Assembly: GCA_963711805.1 (NCBI GenBank)
Contig: CAVQFE010000010.1
Coordinates: 558,001 to 622,000, forward strand
Reading direction: 5' to 3'
Length of the DNA: 64,000 bases
DNA from: Longivirga sp963711805
GTDB lineage: Bacteria; Actinomycetota; Actinomycetes; S36-B12; CAIYMF01
Part shown: positions 8,896 to 17,652 of the stretch, one piece after another
Layout: every line of letters starts with the position of its first letter
Position numbering within the stretch: position 1 is the first letter of the stretch
Program-made: the position numbers and the translations under genes
Notes under the pieces: generated by a model
The model's database searches: none
Seen by the model: the letters and a program-made list of their open reading frames with translations, nothing else
Told to the model about the DNA's origin: nothing

Positions 8896-9360
8896 ATGGC
8901 ACTCGACCCCGACCTCGTCCGCGCCCAGTACCCGTCCATGGTGCCGATGGTCACCACGCTCGGCATCGAGTTCCTGGACCTCGCGCTCGACCGTTGCGTC
9001 ATGCGCCTGCCGGACGTGGCCGCCTATCGCAACCACGTCGGGGGCCCGCACGCCGGCGCCATGTGGACGCTCGCCGAGTCGGCGTCGGGGGCGCTGGTGT
9101 TCGCGAACTTCGGGGACCTGATGGCCGACGTCACCCCGTTCCCGGTCGAGGCGACGATCCGGTTCCTCAAGGTGGCGATGGGACCCGTGACCGCCAGCGC
9201 GACGCTCGGGTCCGCCGCGTCCGACGCCGTCGCGACGCTCGAGTCGGGGAAGCGGCCCGAGTTCCCGGTGGAGATCGAGCTCAGCACCGGTGAGGGTGAC
9301 GAGCGGCTCGTGACCGGTGCGATGACCGTGGTCTGGACCCTCAAGCTCAACCGGCGCTGA
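8896..9360 (+). CDS. DUF4442 / hotdog-fold acyl-CoA thioesterase-like protein
   Basis: A 154-residue single hotdog-domain protein. The segment NHVGGPHAGAMWTLAESASGAL corresponds to the HGG-type active-site helix of PaaI/DUF4442 thioesterases, and the repeated beta strands (PFPVEATIRFLKV, EIELSTGEG, GAMTVVWTLKL) complete the fold. Members hydrolyse acyl-CoA thioesters, but substrates are rarely known. It is predicted to be translated from a leaderless mRNA (TAGGGT at 8884-8889). It is convergent with the MFS gene, with stop codons about 5 nt apart. Confidence 0.85.
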   Translation: MALDPDLVRAQYPSMVPMVTTLGIEFLDLALDRCVMRLPDVAAYRNHVGGPHAGAMWTLAESASGALVFANFGDLMADVTPFPVEATIRFLKVAMGPVTASATLGSAASDAVATLESGKRPEFPVEIELSTGEGDERLVTGAMTVVWTLKLNRR

Positions 9361-9365
9361 CGAGG

Positions 9366-10568
9366 TCACGCGAGGGCGAGCACGTCGTTCTCCGCGCGAC
9401 GCCGGAGCACGGACGGTCGTAGCGCGAGGTTGCCGAGCGCCGCCGCGGTGAAGAGCACCAGGCACAGCAGCCACACCCGGGACGCTCCGGCCGCCTGGTA
9501 GAGCGGCGGACCCACGAGCGGCGCCAGGAAGGCCGCGGCCCCGAACGACGCGCCGAACAGGCCGAGGTAGCGACCGCGCGCGGTCGGTGCCGCGAGGTCG
9601 CTGACGATCGAGGGGAGCAGGCCGGCCGTCCCGATCTCGCCGAGCGTCCACACCGCGGTGCAGACGACGAACGCGACGGCCGTGGTCGCGAAGCTCATCA
9701 GCCAGAAGCCGAACCCGCAGAGCAGGAGCGACGACGCGAGCTGGCGCGACCGGTCGAAGCGCGCGGTGAACCGGGCGGCGAGGGGCTGCAGCGCGACGAT
9801 GACGACCCCGTTGGTGGCGGCGACGATCCCGTACGTCGAAGGGCCGAGACCGACTCCCGTCACGGCGAGCGGAAGCACGAGGTAGAACTGCATGTAGGCC
9901 ACGGACTGCAGGATGGTGAGCCCCAGGAGCACCATGAACGTCCGGTCGCGCAGCGCGGTGCCGAAGCCCGGCGCGACCCCGTCGCCGACGTGCTGCACCC
10001 GCGGCGGGTCGCGGCGGATGCCGACGAGCACGACCACCGCGTAGGCGAGCGAGGTGAGCGCGTCGATCGCGAACAGGAGCCAGTAGCCGTGCTCGGCGAT
10101 GAACCCGGCCGCGACGGCGGCGACGGAGAAGCCGAGATTGATCGCCCAGAAGGTCAGGGCGAAGGCGTACGGCCGCTGTTCCGGGGGCAGCACGTCGGCG
10201 ATGAGCGCCTGCGACGCGGGACGGTAGATGTCGCCGACCAGGCCCTCGCACGCGGCGGCCACGACGATCGCGACCGTGCCCCGGGCGAGACCCAGGCACA
10301 CGAGCGCGCCCGCGGACAGGACGAGGCCCGATACCAGCGTCGCGCGCCGGCCGATGTGATCGGTGGCCCACCCGCCGAGCAGCTGGCTGAACATGCCGCC
10401 GAACCCGGCGGCCGCGACGACGAGGCCGGCCTGGGAGGCGCTGAAGCCGCGCTCGATCGTGAGGTAGAGGACGAGGAACGGCTGCACGAAGGTGCCGGCC
10501 CGGTTGACCAGCGTGCCCCCGACGAGGACCCGCACCTCGCGCGGCAGCGGCGCGCGACGGGTCCTCAC
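9366..10568 (-). CDS. MFS transporter, multidrug-type
   Basis: A 400-residue major facilitator with about 12 transmembrane helices. The loop 2-3 motif is present as GGWATDHIGRRATLV (around residues 61-75), followed by LVSGLVLSAGALVCLGLARG and by typical MDR-family helices such as RPASQALIADVLPPEQRPYAFALTFWAINLG. It would use the proton gradient to export small hydrophobic compounds. No regulator or partner gene is adjacent. The start is GTG 10568; a clear ribosome-binding site is not seen. Confidence 0.9.
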   Translation of the reverse strand: MRTRRAPLPREVRVLVGGTLVNRAGTFVQPFLVLYLTIERGFSASQAGLVVAAAGFGGMFSQLLGGWATDHIGRRATLVSGLVLSAGALVCLGLARGTVAIVVAAACEGLVGDIYRPASQALIADVLPPEQRPYAFALTFWAINLGFSVAAVAAGFIAEHGYWLLFAIDALTSLAYAVVVLVGIRRDPPRVQHVGDGVAPGFGTALRDRTFMVLLGLTILQSVAYMQFYLVLPLAVTGVGLGPSTYGIVAATNGVVIVALQPLAARFTARFDRSRQLASSLLLCGFGFWLMSFATTAVAFVVCTAVWTLGEIGTAGLLPSIVSDLAAPTARGRYLGLFGASFGAAAFLAPLVGPPLYQAAGASRVWLLCLVLFTAAALGNLALRPSVLRRRAENDVLALA

Positions 10569-10631
10569 GTCATGATCATCCCAGCCGGCACCGACACCGC
10601 GCGAACAGGTTGCGGCGCCCGGGCGGAGCGG

Positions 10632-11030
10632 TCAGGACCTGGGCGGGCGGACCAGGCTCTCGAGCGAGATCCGCGCCACCGGGGCGTACGTCAGCACCGC
10701 GACCGCGGGACCGTCGACCACGAGGCTGGTGCTCGTGCCGCCGCCGATGCGGGACTCGCTGCGGTGGTCGAGGTGCATGCGCACCGGTCCGGCGAGCACG
10801 TCCCAGGCCCAGCGGTGCTCGTCCGCGGCCAGCTCGACGACCTCGAAGCGGGCGCCCAGGTTGGGCACGACGCCGTACACCGTGCCCGTCACCCCGACGT
10901 CGAGGGTCGGCGCCGAGCACTCGACGCGGCGGATCTGCGGCGCCCACGTGGTCCACAGCTCCGGTGTCGAGTAGCGCCGCCAGACCAGCTCGAGGTCGGC
11001 GGTGCCGTCGGCACGCAGGGTCAGGCGCAT
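10632..11030 (-). CDS. SRPBCC (polyketide cyclase/START-like) family protein
   Basis: A 132-residue protein of the SRPBCC helix-grip fold: an N-terminal beta strand (MRLTLRADGTADLELVWRR), an amphipathic helix (STPELWTTWAPQIRRVECS), a central beta sheet and a long C-terminal helix. The fold binds hydrophobic ligands in a deep cavity; the ligand is unknown. Start ATG 11030 is preceded at 6 nt by CAGGAT, a one-mismatch -10 hexamer, so it may also be leaderless. It shares the MFS gene's orientation and could be co-transcribed with it. Confidence 0.78.
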   Translation of the reverse strand: MRLTLRADGTADLELVWRRYSTPELWTTWAPQIRRVECSAPTLDVGVTGTVYGVVPNLGARFEVVELAADEHRWAWDVLAGPVRMHLDHRSESRIGGGTSTSLVVDGPAVAVLTYAPVARISLESLVRPPRS

Positions 11031-11153
11031 GGCTGAATCCTGCCGGTCGCCTCCCGGCCGTCCGCGCGGCGGGGTCTGTGACGTGACCCACGCCGCAACG
11101 GCCCCGCGTCCAGACGAAGCTGCCAGGACCGTGCTCAGCCGCGGTCGACGCCG

Positions 11154-11159
11154 TACCGT
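11154..11159 (+). promoter_or_regulatory. -10 hexamer, leaderless type
   Basis: TACCGT placed 6 nt before GTG 11166, with no ribosome-binding site between. Confidence 0.5.
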
Positions 11160-11165
11160 GTCGGC

Positions 11166-11702
11166 GTGAGCGAGATGACCGAGGCACGACCGGGGTGGCT
11201 GTCGCGCGAGGACCTCGAGTCGGCCCGGGACCGCGTCCCCCTCGTCTACGTGGACGCCGTGCCGGTGCGCGTGGACGAGCGCGGTGTCGTGGTGTCCCTG
11301 GGACTGCTGCTGCGCGCGATGCCGGACGGCAGCATCAGCCGCGCCCCGGTGTCGGGACGCGTCCTCTACGGCGAGCGCATCCGGGACGCGCTGATGCGCC
11401 ACCTCGAGAAGGACCTCGGCCCGATGGCCCTGCCCCGCGTGCCGGCGTCGCCGCAGCCGTTCACGGTCGTCGAGTACTTCCCCGACCCCGAGGTCTCCGG
11501 CTTCCACGACCCGCGGCAGCACGCCGTCTCGCTGGCCTACGTCGTCCCCGTGAGCGGCGACTGCGTGCCGTCGACGGACGCGCTGGACCTGCAGTGGATG
11601 ACGCCCGACGAGGCGGCGAGCGACGCCGTCGCGCTGGAGATGACCGGCGGGCAGGACCGGTTGCTGCGCCTCGCGCTCGCGCACGTCGGCGTCCTGCCGT
11701 GA
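11166..11702 (+). CDS. DUF4916 (Nudix-fold-related) protein
   Basis: A 178-residue protein matching the actinobacterial DUF4916 family: WLSREDLESARDRVPLVYVDAVPVRVDERG at the start, a beta-rich core and a C-terminal helix. The fold is related to Nudix hydrolases, but the place where the Nudix box should be reads GRVLYGERIRDALMRHLEKDLG and lacks the REUXEE catalytic core. It may therefore bind a nucleotide or its derivative without classical Nudix hydrolysis. Its stop codon overlaps the GTG of the following GNAT gene, implying a translationally coupled pair. Confidence 0.8.
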   Translation: MSEMTEARPGWLSREDLESARDRVPLVYVDAVPVRVDERGVVVSLGLLLRAMPDGSISRAPVSGRVLYGERIRDALMRHLEKDLGPMALPRVPASPQPFTVVEYFPDPEVSGFHDPRQHAVSLAYVVPVSGDCVPSTDALDLQWMTPDEAASDAVALEMTGGQDRLLRLALAHVGVLP

Positions 11703-12220
11703 CGCTGCTGCGCACGCCGCGACTCCTGCTCGGGACCATGACGGCGGACGAGGCGCGCGCGATCCGTGAGGGCGACCGCGCGGGTCGGGCCTGGGCCGAG
11801 GACTACCCGTTCGAGGGCGACGCGCTCGTCGCCGCCGTGATCGGCGAGGCGGGGGAGCACTACGACGAGTCCGAGCCGCTCGGTGTGCTGCAGGTCCGGC
11901 TCGCGGCGACGGGGACGGCCGTCGGCGGCATCGGGTTCCTGAGGGGGCCGACGGAGGACCGCCGCGCCGAGGTGGGGTACGGCTTCGTGGCCTCGGCCCG
12001 TGGCCGGGGGTTCGCGACCGAGGCGCTCGAGGCGGTCCTCTCGCACGCCGCGGCCCAGGGTCTGCGGGCGGTGGTGGCCATGACGGCGGTGGACAACGTC
12101 GCGTCGCAGCGCGTCCTCGAGCGGTGCGGCTTCGTGCGCGGCGAGACCGTCGACTCGGGGGACGAGGGCCCGATGATCCAGTGGGAGCACGCGCTCGCAG
12201 GGCAATTCAACAGTCGTTGA
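11699..12220 (+). CDS. GNAT family N-acetyltransferase
   Basis: A 173-residue RimJ/RimL-type acetyltransferase: an N-terminal TLLRTPRLLLGTMTADEA, then GYGFVASARGRGFATEAL, which supplies the acetyl-CoA pyrophosphate loop (RGRGFA), and VDNVASQRVLERCGFVRGE near the C-terminus. The start GTG 11699 overlaps the DUF4916 stop (GTGA). The acetylated target could be a protein N-terminus, an amine metabolite or an antibiotic; sequence does not decide. Confidence 0.87.
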   Translation: MTLLRTPRLLLGTMTADEARAIREGDRAGRAWAEDYPFEGDALVAAVIGEAGEHYDESEPLGVLQVRLAATGTAVGGIGFLRGPTEDRRAEVGYGFVASARGRGFATEALEAVLSHAAAQGLRAVVAMTAVDNVASQRVLERCGFVRGETVDSGDEGPMIQWEHALAGQFNSR

Positions 12221-12245
12221 CTTGCCCTGCGGCCGGGTCTAGCGT
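12217..12245 (+). promoter_or_regulatory. Full sigma-70-type promoter of the ABC exporter operon, leaderless
   Basis: TTGACT (12217-12222), a 17-nt spacer and TAGCGT (12240-12245), followed 7 nt later by ATG 12253. This is the best-matched complete promoter in the window and directly precedes an operon that ends with a TetR gene, which is the likely repressor acting here. No clean palindrome is visible over it. Confidence 0.7.
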
Positions 12246-12252
12246 CGCAGCC

Positions 12253-13316
12253 ATGCGAGCCATGATCATCAAGGAGTTCCGCGAGCTGCGCCGGGACCGG
12301 CGGACGCTGGGCATGCTCGTCGCGATGCCGCTGCTGCTGCTCGTCATCTTCGGGTACGCCGCGAACTTCTACGTGTCGAGCGTGAAGGCGGCCGTGGTCG
12401 GTCCGCAGGCGACCGCCGTGGCCGCGGCGCTGCCCGGCTTCTTCGACGTCACCGTCGTCGACCCGGCCGCCGACCAGGCGCAGGCCGAGGCGCTGCTGCG
12501 CGACAACACGGTCGACGTCGCCTTCGTCACCGGTCAGCAGCCGGTCCTGGCCCTCGTCGACGGGTCGAACCTGTTCGCGTCGCAGTCGATCGTGTCGGCG
12601 CTCAACCGGGTCGGTGACACGGTGACCACCGAGGTCCTCTACAACCCCGAGCTCAAGACGTCGTGGGTGATGGTCCCGGCGATCATCGGCCTGATCCTCA
12701 CGTTCATCGGGACGATCGTGACCAGCATCGGCCTCGTGCGGGAGCGCGAGACCGGCACCCTCGAACAGCTCGCCGTCATGCCCATCAAGCCGAGCCAGGT
12801 GATCCTGGGGAAGATCTCGCCGTACTTCCTCGTCGCGGCGCTCGACATGACCATCATCACGGTGCTCGGCATGGTGCTGTTCGGCGTCCCGTTCAACGGG
12901 AACGTGGTCGTCTTCGCCCTCGGCGCCGCGCTGTTCCTGTTCGTCGTGCTCGGGCTCGGCGTGTTCATCTCGACGATCTCGCAGACCACCGGGCAGGCGA
13001 TCCAGACCGCGTTCTTCTTCCTGCTGCCGCAGATCCTGCTGTCCGGCATGATCTTCCCGCTCGACGCCATGGCCGCGGGCGTGCGCTGGATCGGCTACCT
13101 GCTGCCGCTCACGTACTTCACGATGATCTCCCAGGGCGTCATGCTCCGCGGCGCCTCGCTGGCCTCGCTGTGGCTCCCGTTCCTCGTGCTGACCGTCATG
13201 GCGGTCGTGGTCTTCACCGGCGCCACGCTGCGCTTCCGGCGGGACCTCGCGCCGGGGCGGCGCCGCTCCGCGCCGACGACGGGTACCCACCGCCGCAGGT
13301 GGAGCGCGTCTCGTGA
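12253..13316 (+). pseudogene. ABC-2 type exporter permease, frameshifted at its 3' end
   Basis: An ABC-2 family permease of about 350 residues: one N-terminal membrane anchor (MLVAMPLLLLVIFGYAANF), a periplasmic-side domain, then five hydrophobic helices with the RERETGTLEQLAVMPI cytoplasmic motif and QILLSGMIFPLDAM. The main frame has no stop where the family ends (after LRFRRDLAPG); a net one-base loss around 13250-13285 would shift it to the frame ending ADDGYPPPQVERVS with TGA 13314-13316. That TGA overlaps the GTG of the ATPase gene (GTGA at 13313-13316), which strongly suggests this is the native end. Without correction the frame runs on to 13554 as nonsense. The membrane part is complete. 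Confidence 0.75.
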
Positions 13317-14150
13317 CCTACTCGGCGACCGACGTACGGTGCGCTACGGCGACACCGCTCGCCCTCGACGACGTCAGCGTGACCGTCGAGCCCGGGTCCG
13401 TCGTCGTGGTCGTGGGCGGCGACGGCGCCGGCAAGACGACGCTGCTGCGCAGCATGGTCGGCGAGGTCCCGCTCGAGGCCGGGAGCGTCGTGGCGCCGGA
13501 CGCGCAGGGGATCGGCTACCTGACCGCCGCGGCCGGGCAGCTGGCCCGCGTTGACCGTGCGGCAGAACATGGACTTCGTCGGCGGGATCTACGGCCTGTC
13601 CGGCGGCGCTGCTCGCGTCGCGCCGCGACGAGCTGCTGCGACCGGGCCGGCCTGACCGAGGCGGCCGACCGCCTCGCGTCGCAGCTGTCCGGCGGCATGC
13701 GGCGCAAGCTCGGCTTCAGCATGGCGATGCTGCACGAGCCGCCGCTGCTCGTGCTCGACGAGCCGACCACCGGTGTCGACCCGGTGAGCCGCGTCGAGCT
13801 GTGGCGGCTGGTGTCCGAGGCGGCGGCGTCCGGCGCCGCGGTGCTCATGTCGACGACGTACCTCGACGAGGCCGAGCGGGCCGGAACCCTGCTCGCGCTG
13901 GAGGGCGGGCGCACGCTCGCCCACGGCACCCTGGACGACGGTGCTCGCGTCCCTCGCCGGGGACGGTCACGCACGCCGACCGGCCGTTCCGCCGGGAGTG
14001 GGCCTGGCGCCGGGGCCGGGTGCACCACGAGTACTGGCCCGACGGCGAGGCCGACGCCCGCCGTCCGCCGTCGTCGCGGAGCCCGACCTGGAGGACGTCG
14101 TCGTCGCGCTCTCGCTGGTGCGCCGCCACGAATCCGGAGCGGCGGCATGA
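13313..14150 (+). pseudogene. ABC transporter ATPase 1 (exporter), multiply frameshifted
   Basis: First ATPase of the exporter. Walker A (VGGDGAGKTT), the signature (LASQLSGGMRRKLG) and Walker B (LLVLDEPTTGVDP) are all recognisable, but in scattered frames. Following homology, the frame changes near 13548, 13606, 13645, 13941, 13963 and 14062; five are single-base insertions and the last a net single loss. In the middle, the expected LTVRQNMDFVGGIYGLSGG lies in a different frame from the Walker motifs. The reconstructed end (VVVALSLVRRHESGAAA) stops at TGA 14148-14150, overlapping ATG 14147 of ATPase 2. Either the sequence here is poor or the gene is decaying; the intact junctions favour the former. 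Confidence 0.75.
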
Positions 14151-15041
14151 GCGCGCCGCCCGCCGGGACGGTGCTGCTCCGGGCCGACGGCGCGTCGCGA
14201 TCGTTCGGCGAGGTGACCGCGGTGGACGACATGACGATGTCGGTCGCGGCGGGAGAGGTCGTGGGTCTGCTCGGTGCCAACGGCGCGGGCAAGACCACGT
14301 TGATCCGGATGCTGCTCGGGCTGCTGCCGACGACGACGGGCGACGTCGAGCTGCTCGGCGGCCCGCCGGACCACGAGCGCCGGCGCCGGCTCGGGTACGT
14401 GCCGCAAGGGCTCGGGCTGTACGACGACCTGACGGTCGCGGAGAACCTCGCGTTCGTCGCGCAGGCGTACGGCGCCCCGGTGCCGGAGCTGCCGGCCACC
14501 CTGCGGGGGTCGGCCGGTGTCCTCGTCCGTGACCTCGCGCTCGGTCTGCAGCGCCAGGTCGCGTTCCTCGCGGCCCTCGGCGCACGAGCCCGAGGTGCTC
14601 GTCCTCGACGAGCCGACCTCGGGCGTCGACCCGCTCGCCCGGGCCGCGCTCTGGGACACCATCCGCGAGCAGGCCGACCGTGGCGCCGGCGTCCTCGTCA
14701 CGACGCACTACATGCAGGAGACCGCGCAGTGCGACCGGCTCCTGCTGATGTCGCGCTCCCGCCTCGTGGCGCAGGGCAGCGAGGCCGACATCATCGGGAC
14801 GACCACGGCGTACGCCGTGCGCACCGACGACTGGGCCGCGGCGTTCGCCGTTCTGAACGCGGCGGGGGAGCCCGTCATGCTGGCCGGCCGCGACGTCCGT
14901 GTGTCCGACTCCGATCCTGACCGGCTGCGCGCGGTGCTGTCCGCCGCGGGGATGACTGCCGACGTGCGGGAAGTGCCGGCCACCATCGAGGACCGGATGA
15001 TGGTGCTCGCCCGCGGTCCCGAGGCGGCTGAGGCCCGGTGA
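14147..15041 (+). pseudogene. ABC transporter ATPase 2 (exporter), one frameshift
   Basis: Second ATPase, starting at ATG 14147. Walker A is LLGANGAGKTT, followed by LGYVPQGLGLYDDLTV. Near 14579 one extra G (CTC g GCG CAC GAG) splits off the second half, which contains Walker B LVLDEPTSGVDPLARAALWD, the H-loop TTHYMQE, and the C-terminal regulatory part. The signature is weak (DLALGLQRQVAFLAAL), as in several ABC-2 ATPases of this type. Its stop overlaps the GTG of the TetR gene. One permease with two different ATPases is unusual; they may form a heterodimeric ATPase, or one belongs with a permease elsewhere. Confidence 0.78.
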
Positions 15042-15652
15042 GCCGGCTGGGCCGTCGGCCGGTCGGGGGACCAGACACCCGGGAGACGATCCTGGGCGCG
15101 GCCCGCGAGCTGTTCGCCGACCGCGGCTTCGAGCGCACCACGATGCGGGCCGTCGCCGCGCGGGCCGAGGTCGACCCGGCGCTGATCCACCACTACTTCG
15201 GCACCAAGGACGGCCTGCTCACGGCGGTCCTCGAGCTGCCGATGGACCCGGTCGAGCTGCTCGGCGACCTCGGTGACGACCCCGACCGCGCGGGGGAGGA
15301 GCTGGTACGGCGCGCCCTCGGGGTCTGGGAGCGGGATCCGGAGACGCGCGAGCGGATGGTCGCGCTGCTGCGTACCGGGCTGTCGCACGACGAGGCCGCC
15401 ACGGTTCTGCGCGACCTGCTCGGCCGCACCGTCCTGGCCGTGATCCAGCGGTCCGTCGCACCGGACCAGCCGACGTTGCGTGCCGCTCTCGTCGGGACGC
15501 AGATGGGCGGGATGCTGCTGGGGCGCTACCTGCTGCGGCTGCCCGCCGTGGCAGACGCGACGGTCGACGAGCTCGCGGTGGCCGTAGGCCCGACGATCCA
15601 GCGCTACCTCACCGGCGAGCTCGACGCGGCGAGCGGCGGGACCGCGTCGTAG
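15038..15652 (+). CDS. TetR/AcrR family transcriptional regulator
   Basis: A 204-residue TetR-type repressor. The HTH is within TRETILGAARELFADRGFERTTMRAVAARAEVD, with the recognition-helix end PALIHHYFGTKDGLL at about residues 46-60, and a helical ligand-binding domain follows. GTG 15038 overlaps the ATPase 2 stop, so it is the last gene of the exporter operon and probably represses the promoter at 12217-12245 until the pump's substrate binds. Its 3' end overlaps the convergent DUF2277 gene by about 49 nt. Confidence 0.9.
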   Translation: MSRLGRRPVGGPDTRETILGAARELFADRGFERTTMRAVAARAEVDPALIHHYFGTKDGLLTAVLELPMDPVELLGDLGDDPDRAGEELVRRALGVWERDPETRERMVALLRTGLSHDEAATVLRDLLGRTVLAVIQRSVAPDQPTLRAALVGTQMGGMLLGRYLLRLPAVADATVDELAVAVGPTIQRYLTGELDAASGGTAS

Positions 15653-15915
15653 CGGCTCCGTCGCGGCGGCGATCCGGCGCCGACGGCGTCCCGGACCGGT
15701 CGCGCCGGTGCCGGCCGTACCTCGATCTCGTCGAGCAGCTGGGCGGTGCAGCGGGCGATGTCGTCGACTGCGCGCTCGAACGCCGCCCGGTTCGCGACCG
15801 AGGGAGACCGCATCCCGGCGACCTTGCGCACGTACTGCAGCGCGGCCGCCCGGACGTCGGCGTCGGTGACGTCCTCGGCGTAGGGCGGGCGGAGGGTGAC
15901 GATGCTGCGGCACAT
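15604..15915 (-). CDS. DUF2277 family protein
   Basis: A 103-residue protein beginning MCRSIVTLRPPYAEDVTDADVRAAALQYVRKVAGM, which is the signature of the small DUF2277 family; the following ANRAAFERAVDDIARCTAQLLDEI helix is also typical. Function is unknown; the two conserved cysteines (C2 and the one in ARCTAQ) are notable. It ends inside the convergent TetR gene (49-nt overlap), and the tail past residue 70 is Arg/Pro-rich and probably not conserved. It follows the ABC-F gene by 14 nt on the same strand. Confidence 0.82.
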   Translation of the reverse strand: MCRSIVTLRPPYAEDVTDADVRAAALQYVRKVAGMRSPSVANRAAFERAVDDIARCTAQLLDEIEVRPAPARPVRDAVGAGSPPRRSRYDAVPPLAASSSPVR

Positions 15916-15929
15916 GGAGCGCTCCCTGG

Positions 15930-17576
15930 TCAGTCGGCGGCGATCTCGGTGACGGTGCCGGAGTCCACGTGCCAGCGCCGCGTGATCCGCACGGTGTCCA
16001 GCATGCGCCGGTCGTGCGTGACGAGCAGCACTGTTCCGTCGAAGGACTCGAGCGCGTCCTCGAGCTGTTCGATCGCGGGCAGGTCGAGGTGGTTCGTCGG
16101 CTCGTCGAGCACGAGCAGGTTGACGCCGCGCGCCTGCAGCAGCGCGAGCGCGGCGCGCGTCCGCTCGCCGGGGGACAGCGACGACGCCGGCCTGGTGACG
16201 TGATGGACACCGAGCCCGAACTTCGCGAGCAGGGTGCGGACCTCGGCGGTCGGCCAGTCGGGCACCGCGCGGGAGAACGCGTCGACGAGCGGCTCGTCGC
16301 CCTCGAACGCCGCGCGGGCCTGGTCGACCTCGCCGACGACGACGCCCGAGCCGAGACTCACCAGCCCCGAGTCCGGCGGGGTGCGGCCGAGGAGGAGCGC
16401 GAGCAGCGTCGTCTTGCCCGCACCGTTGGGGCCGGTGACCGCGATCCGGTCGCGCAGCGCGAGCTGCAGGTCGACCGGGCCGAGGGCGAAGTCGCCGCGG
16501 CGTACGACGGCGTTGCGCGCGACCGAGACCACCTCGCCGGAGCGGGGCGCGGCGGCGATGGAGAACTGCAGCTGCCACTCCTTGCGCGGCTCGTCGACGG
16601 CGTCGAGCCGCTCGATGAGCCGTTCGGTCTGGCGGGCCTTGGCGGCCTGCTTCTCGGAGGCCTCCGCGCGGAACTTGCGCCCGATCTTGTCGTTGTCCCG
16701 CTGCTTGCGCCGGGCGTTGCGCACGCCCTTCTCCATCCACGCGCGCTGCATGCGCGCTCGCGCCTCGAGCTCCGCGCGCCGGGCGGCGAACTCGTCGTAG
16801 GCGAGCCGGGCCTGGCGTCGCGCGACCGAGCGCTCGTCGAGGTAGGACTCGTAGCCGCCGCCGTACGTCGTGATCCGCTGCAGGCTGCGGTCGATCTCGA
16901 CGACGGTGGTGACGGTGCGGGAGAGGAACTCGCGGTCGTGGCTCACCACGACGACGGGCGCCTCGAGACCGTCGACGAACTCCTCGAGCAGGTCGAGGCC
17001 GTCGGTGTCGAGGTCGTTCGTGGGCTCGTCGAGGAGGTAGGCGTCGTAGCGGGACAGCAGCAGCGCGGCGAGCCCCACGCGGGCGGCCTGGCCGCCGGAC
17101 AGCACCGCCATCGTCAGGTCGAGGTCGACGTCGAGCCCGATGTCGGACACGACGACGGCGAGCCGCTCGTCGAAGTCCGCGGCGCCGAGCGCGAGCCAGC
17201 CCTCGAGGGCGTCGGAGTAGGCGTCCTCGGCCCGCGGGGCTCCGTCGGCGAGCGCGTGGGCCGCGCGGTCGAGCTCGGCCTGGGCGACGTCGACGCCGGT
17301 ACGGCGCAGGATGTGCGCGCGCACCGTCTCGCCGGGCAGCGGCTCGGGCTCCTGGGTCAGGTAGCCGATGTGCGCCGCGGCCGGTGCGACGGTCACCGAC
17401 CCGGCGTCGGGCGCCCGCAGACCGGCGAGGATCCGCAGCAGCGTCGTCTTGCCGGCGCCGTTCGGCCCGACGAGGCCGACGACGTCACCGGGTGCCACGA
17501 CGAGGTCGAGGTCGGAGAACAGCACGCGGTCGCCGTGACCCGCGGAGACCCCCTTGGCCATCAGCGTCGCACTCAT
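15930..17576 (-). CDS. ABC-F family ATP-binding protein
   Basis: A 548-residue soluble protein with two ABC ATPase domains and no membrane segments, i.e. an ABC-F translation factor. Domain 1 has Walker A GPNGAGKTT (about residues 38-46), signature LSGGQ and Walker B YLLDEPTNDLD; domain 2 has Walker A GPNGAGKTT, signature LSPGE and Walker B LVLDEPTNHLD. Between them is a charged linker (ARMQRAWMEKGVRNARRKQRDNDKIGRKFRAEASEKQAAKA region) that in ABC-F proteins reaches into the ribosomal P/E site. Members act in ribosome rescue or in resistance to 50S antibiotics. A purine-rich GGGAGAGGA precedes ATG 17576. Confidence 0.92.
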   Translation of the reverse strand: MSATLMAKGVSAGHGDRVLFSDLDLVVAPGDVVGLVGPNGAGKTTLLRILAGLRAPDAGSVTVAPAAAHIGYLTQEPEPLPGETVRAHILRRTGVDVAQAELDRAAHALADGAPRAEDAYSDALEGWLALGAADFDERLAVVVSDIGLDVDLDLTMAVLSGGQAARVGLAALLLSRYDAYLLDEPTNDLDTDGLDLLEEFVDGLEAPVVVVSHDREFLSRTVTTVVEIDRSLQRITTYGGGYESYLDERSVARRQARLAYDEFAARRAELEARARMQRAWMEKGVRNARRKQRDNDKIGRKFRAEASEKQAAKARQTERLIERLDAVDEPRKEWQLQFSIAAAPRSGEVVSVARNAVVRRGDFALGPVDLQLALRDRIAVTGPNGAGKTTLLALLLGRTPPDSGLVSLGSGVVVGEVDQARAAFEGDEPLVDAFSRAVPDWPTAEVRTLLAKFGLGVHHVTRPASSLSPGERTRAALALLQARGVNLLVLDEPTNHLDLPAIEQLEDALESFDGTVLLVTHDRRMLDTVRITRRWHVDSGTVTEIAAD

Positions 17577-17652
17577 GGCCGCATCCTCTCCCGAGGGCGC
17601 CGGCCCGGGCGCACGGGTATCCGCGCCGGCCGGGACGGCCGTCGGGGGAGGC

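Noticed and set aside
10566..10632. A TAnnnT leaderless promoter for the MFS gene
   Set aside because: Upstream of GTG 10568 the sequence (GATGATCATGAC) has no TAnnnT at the required distance.
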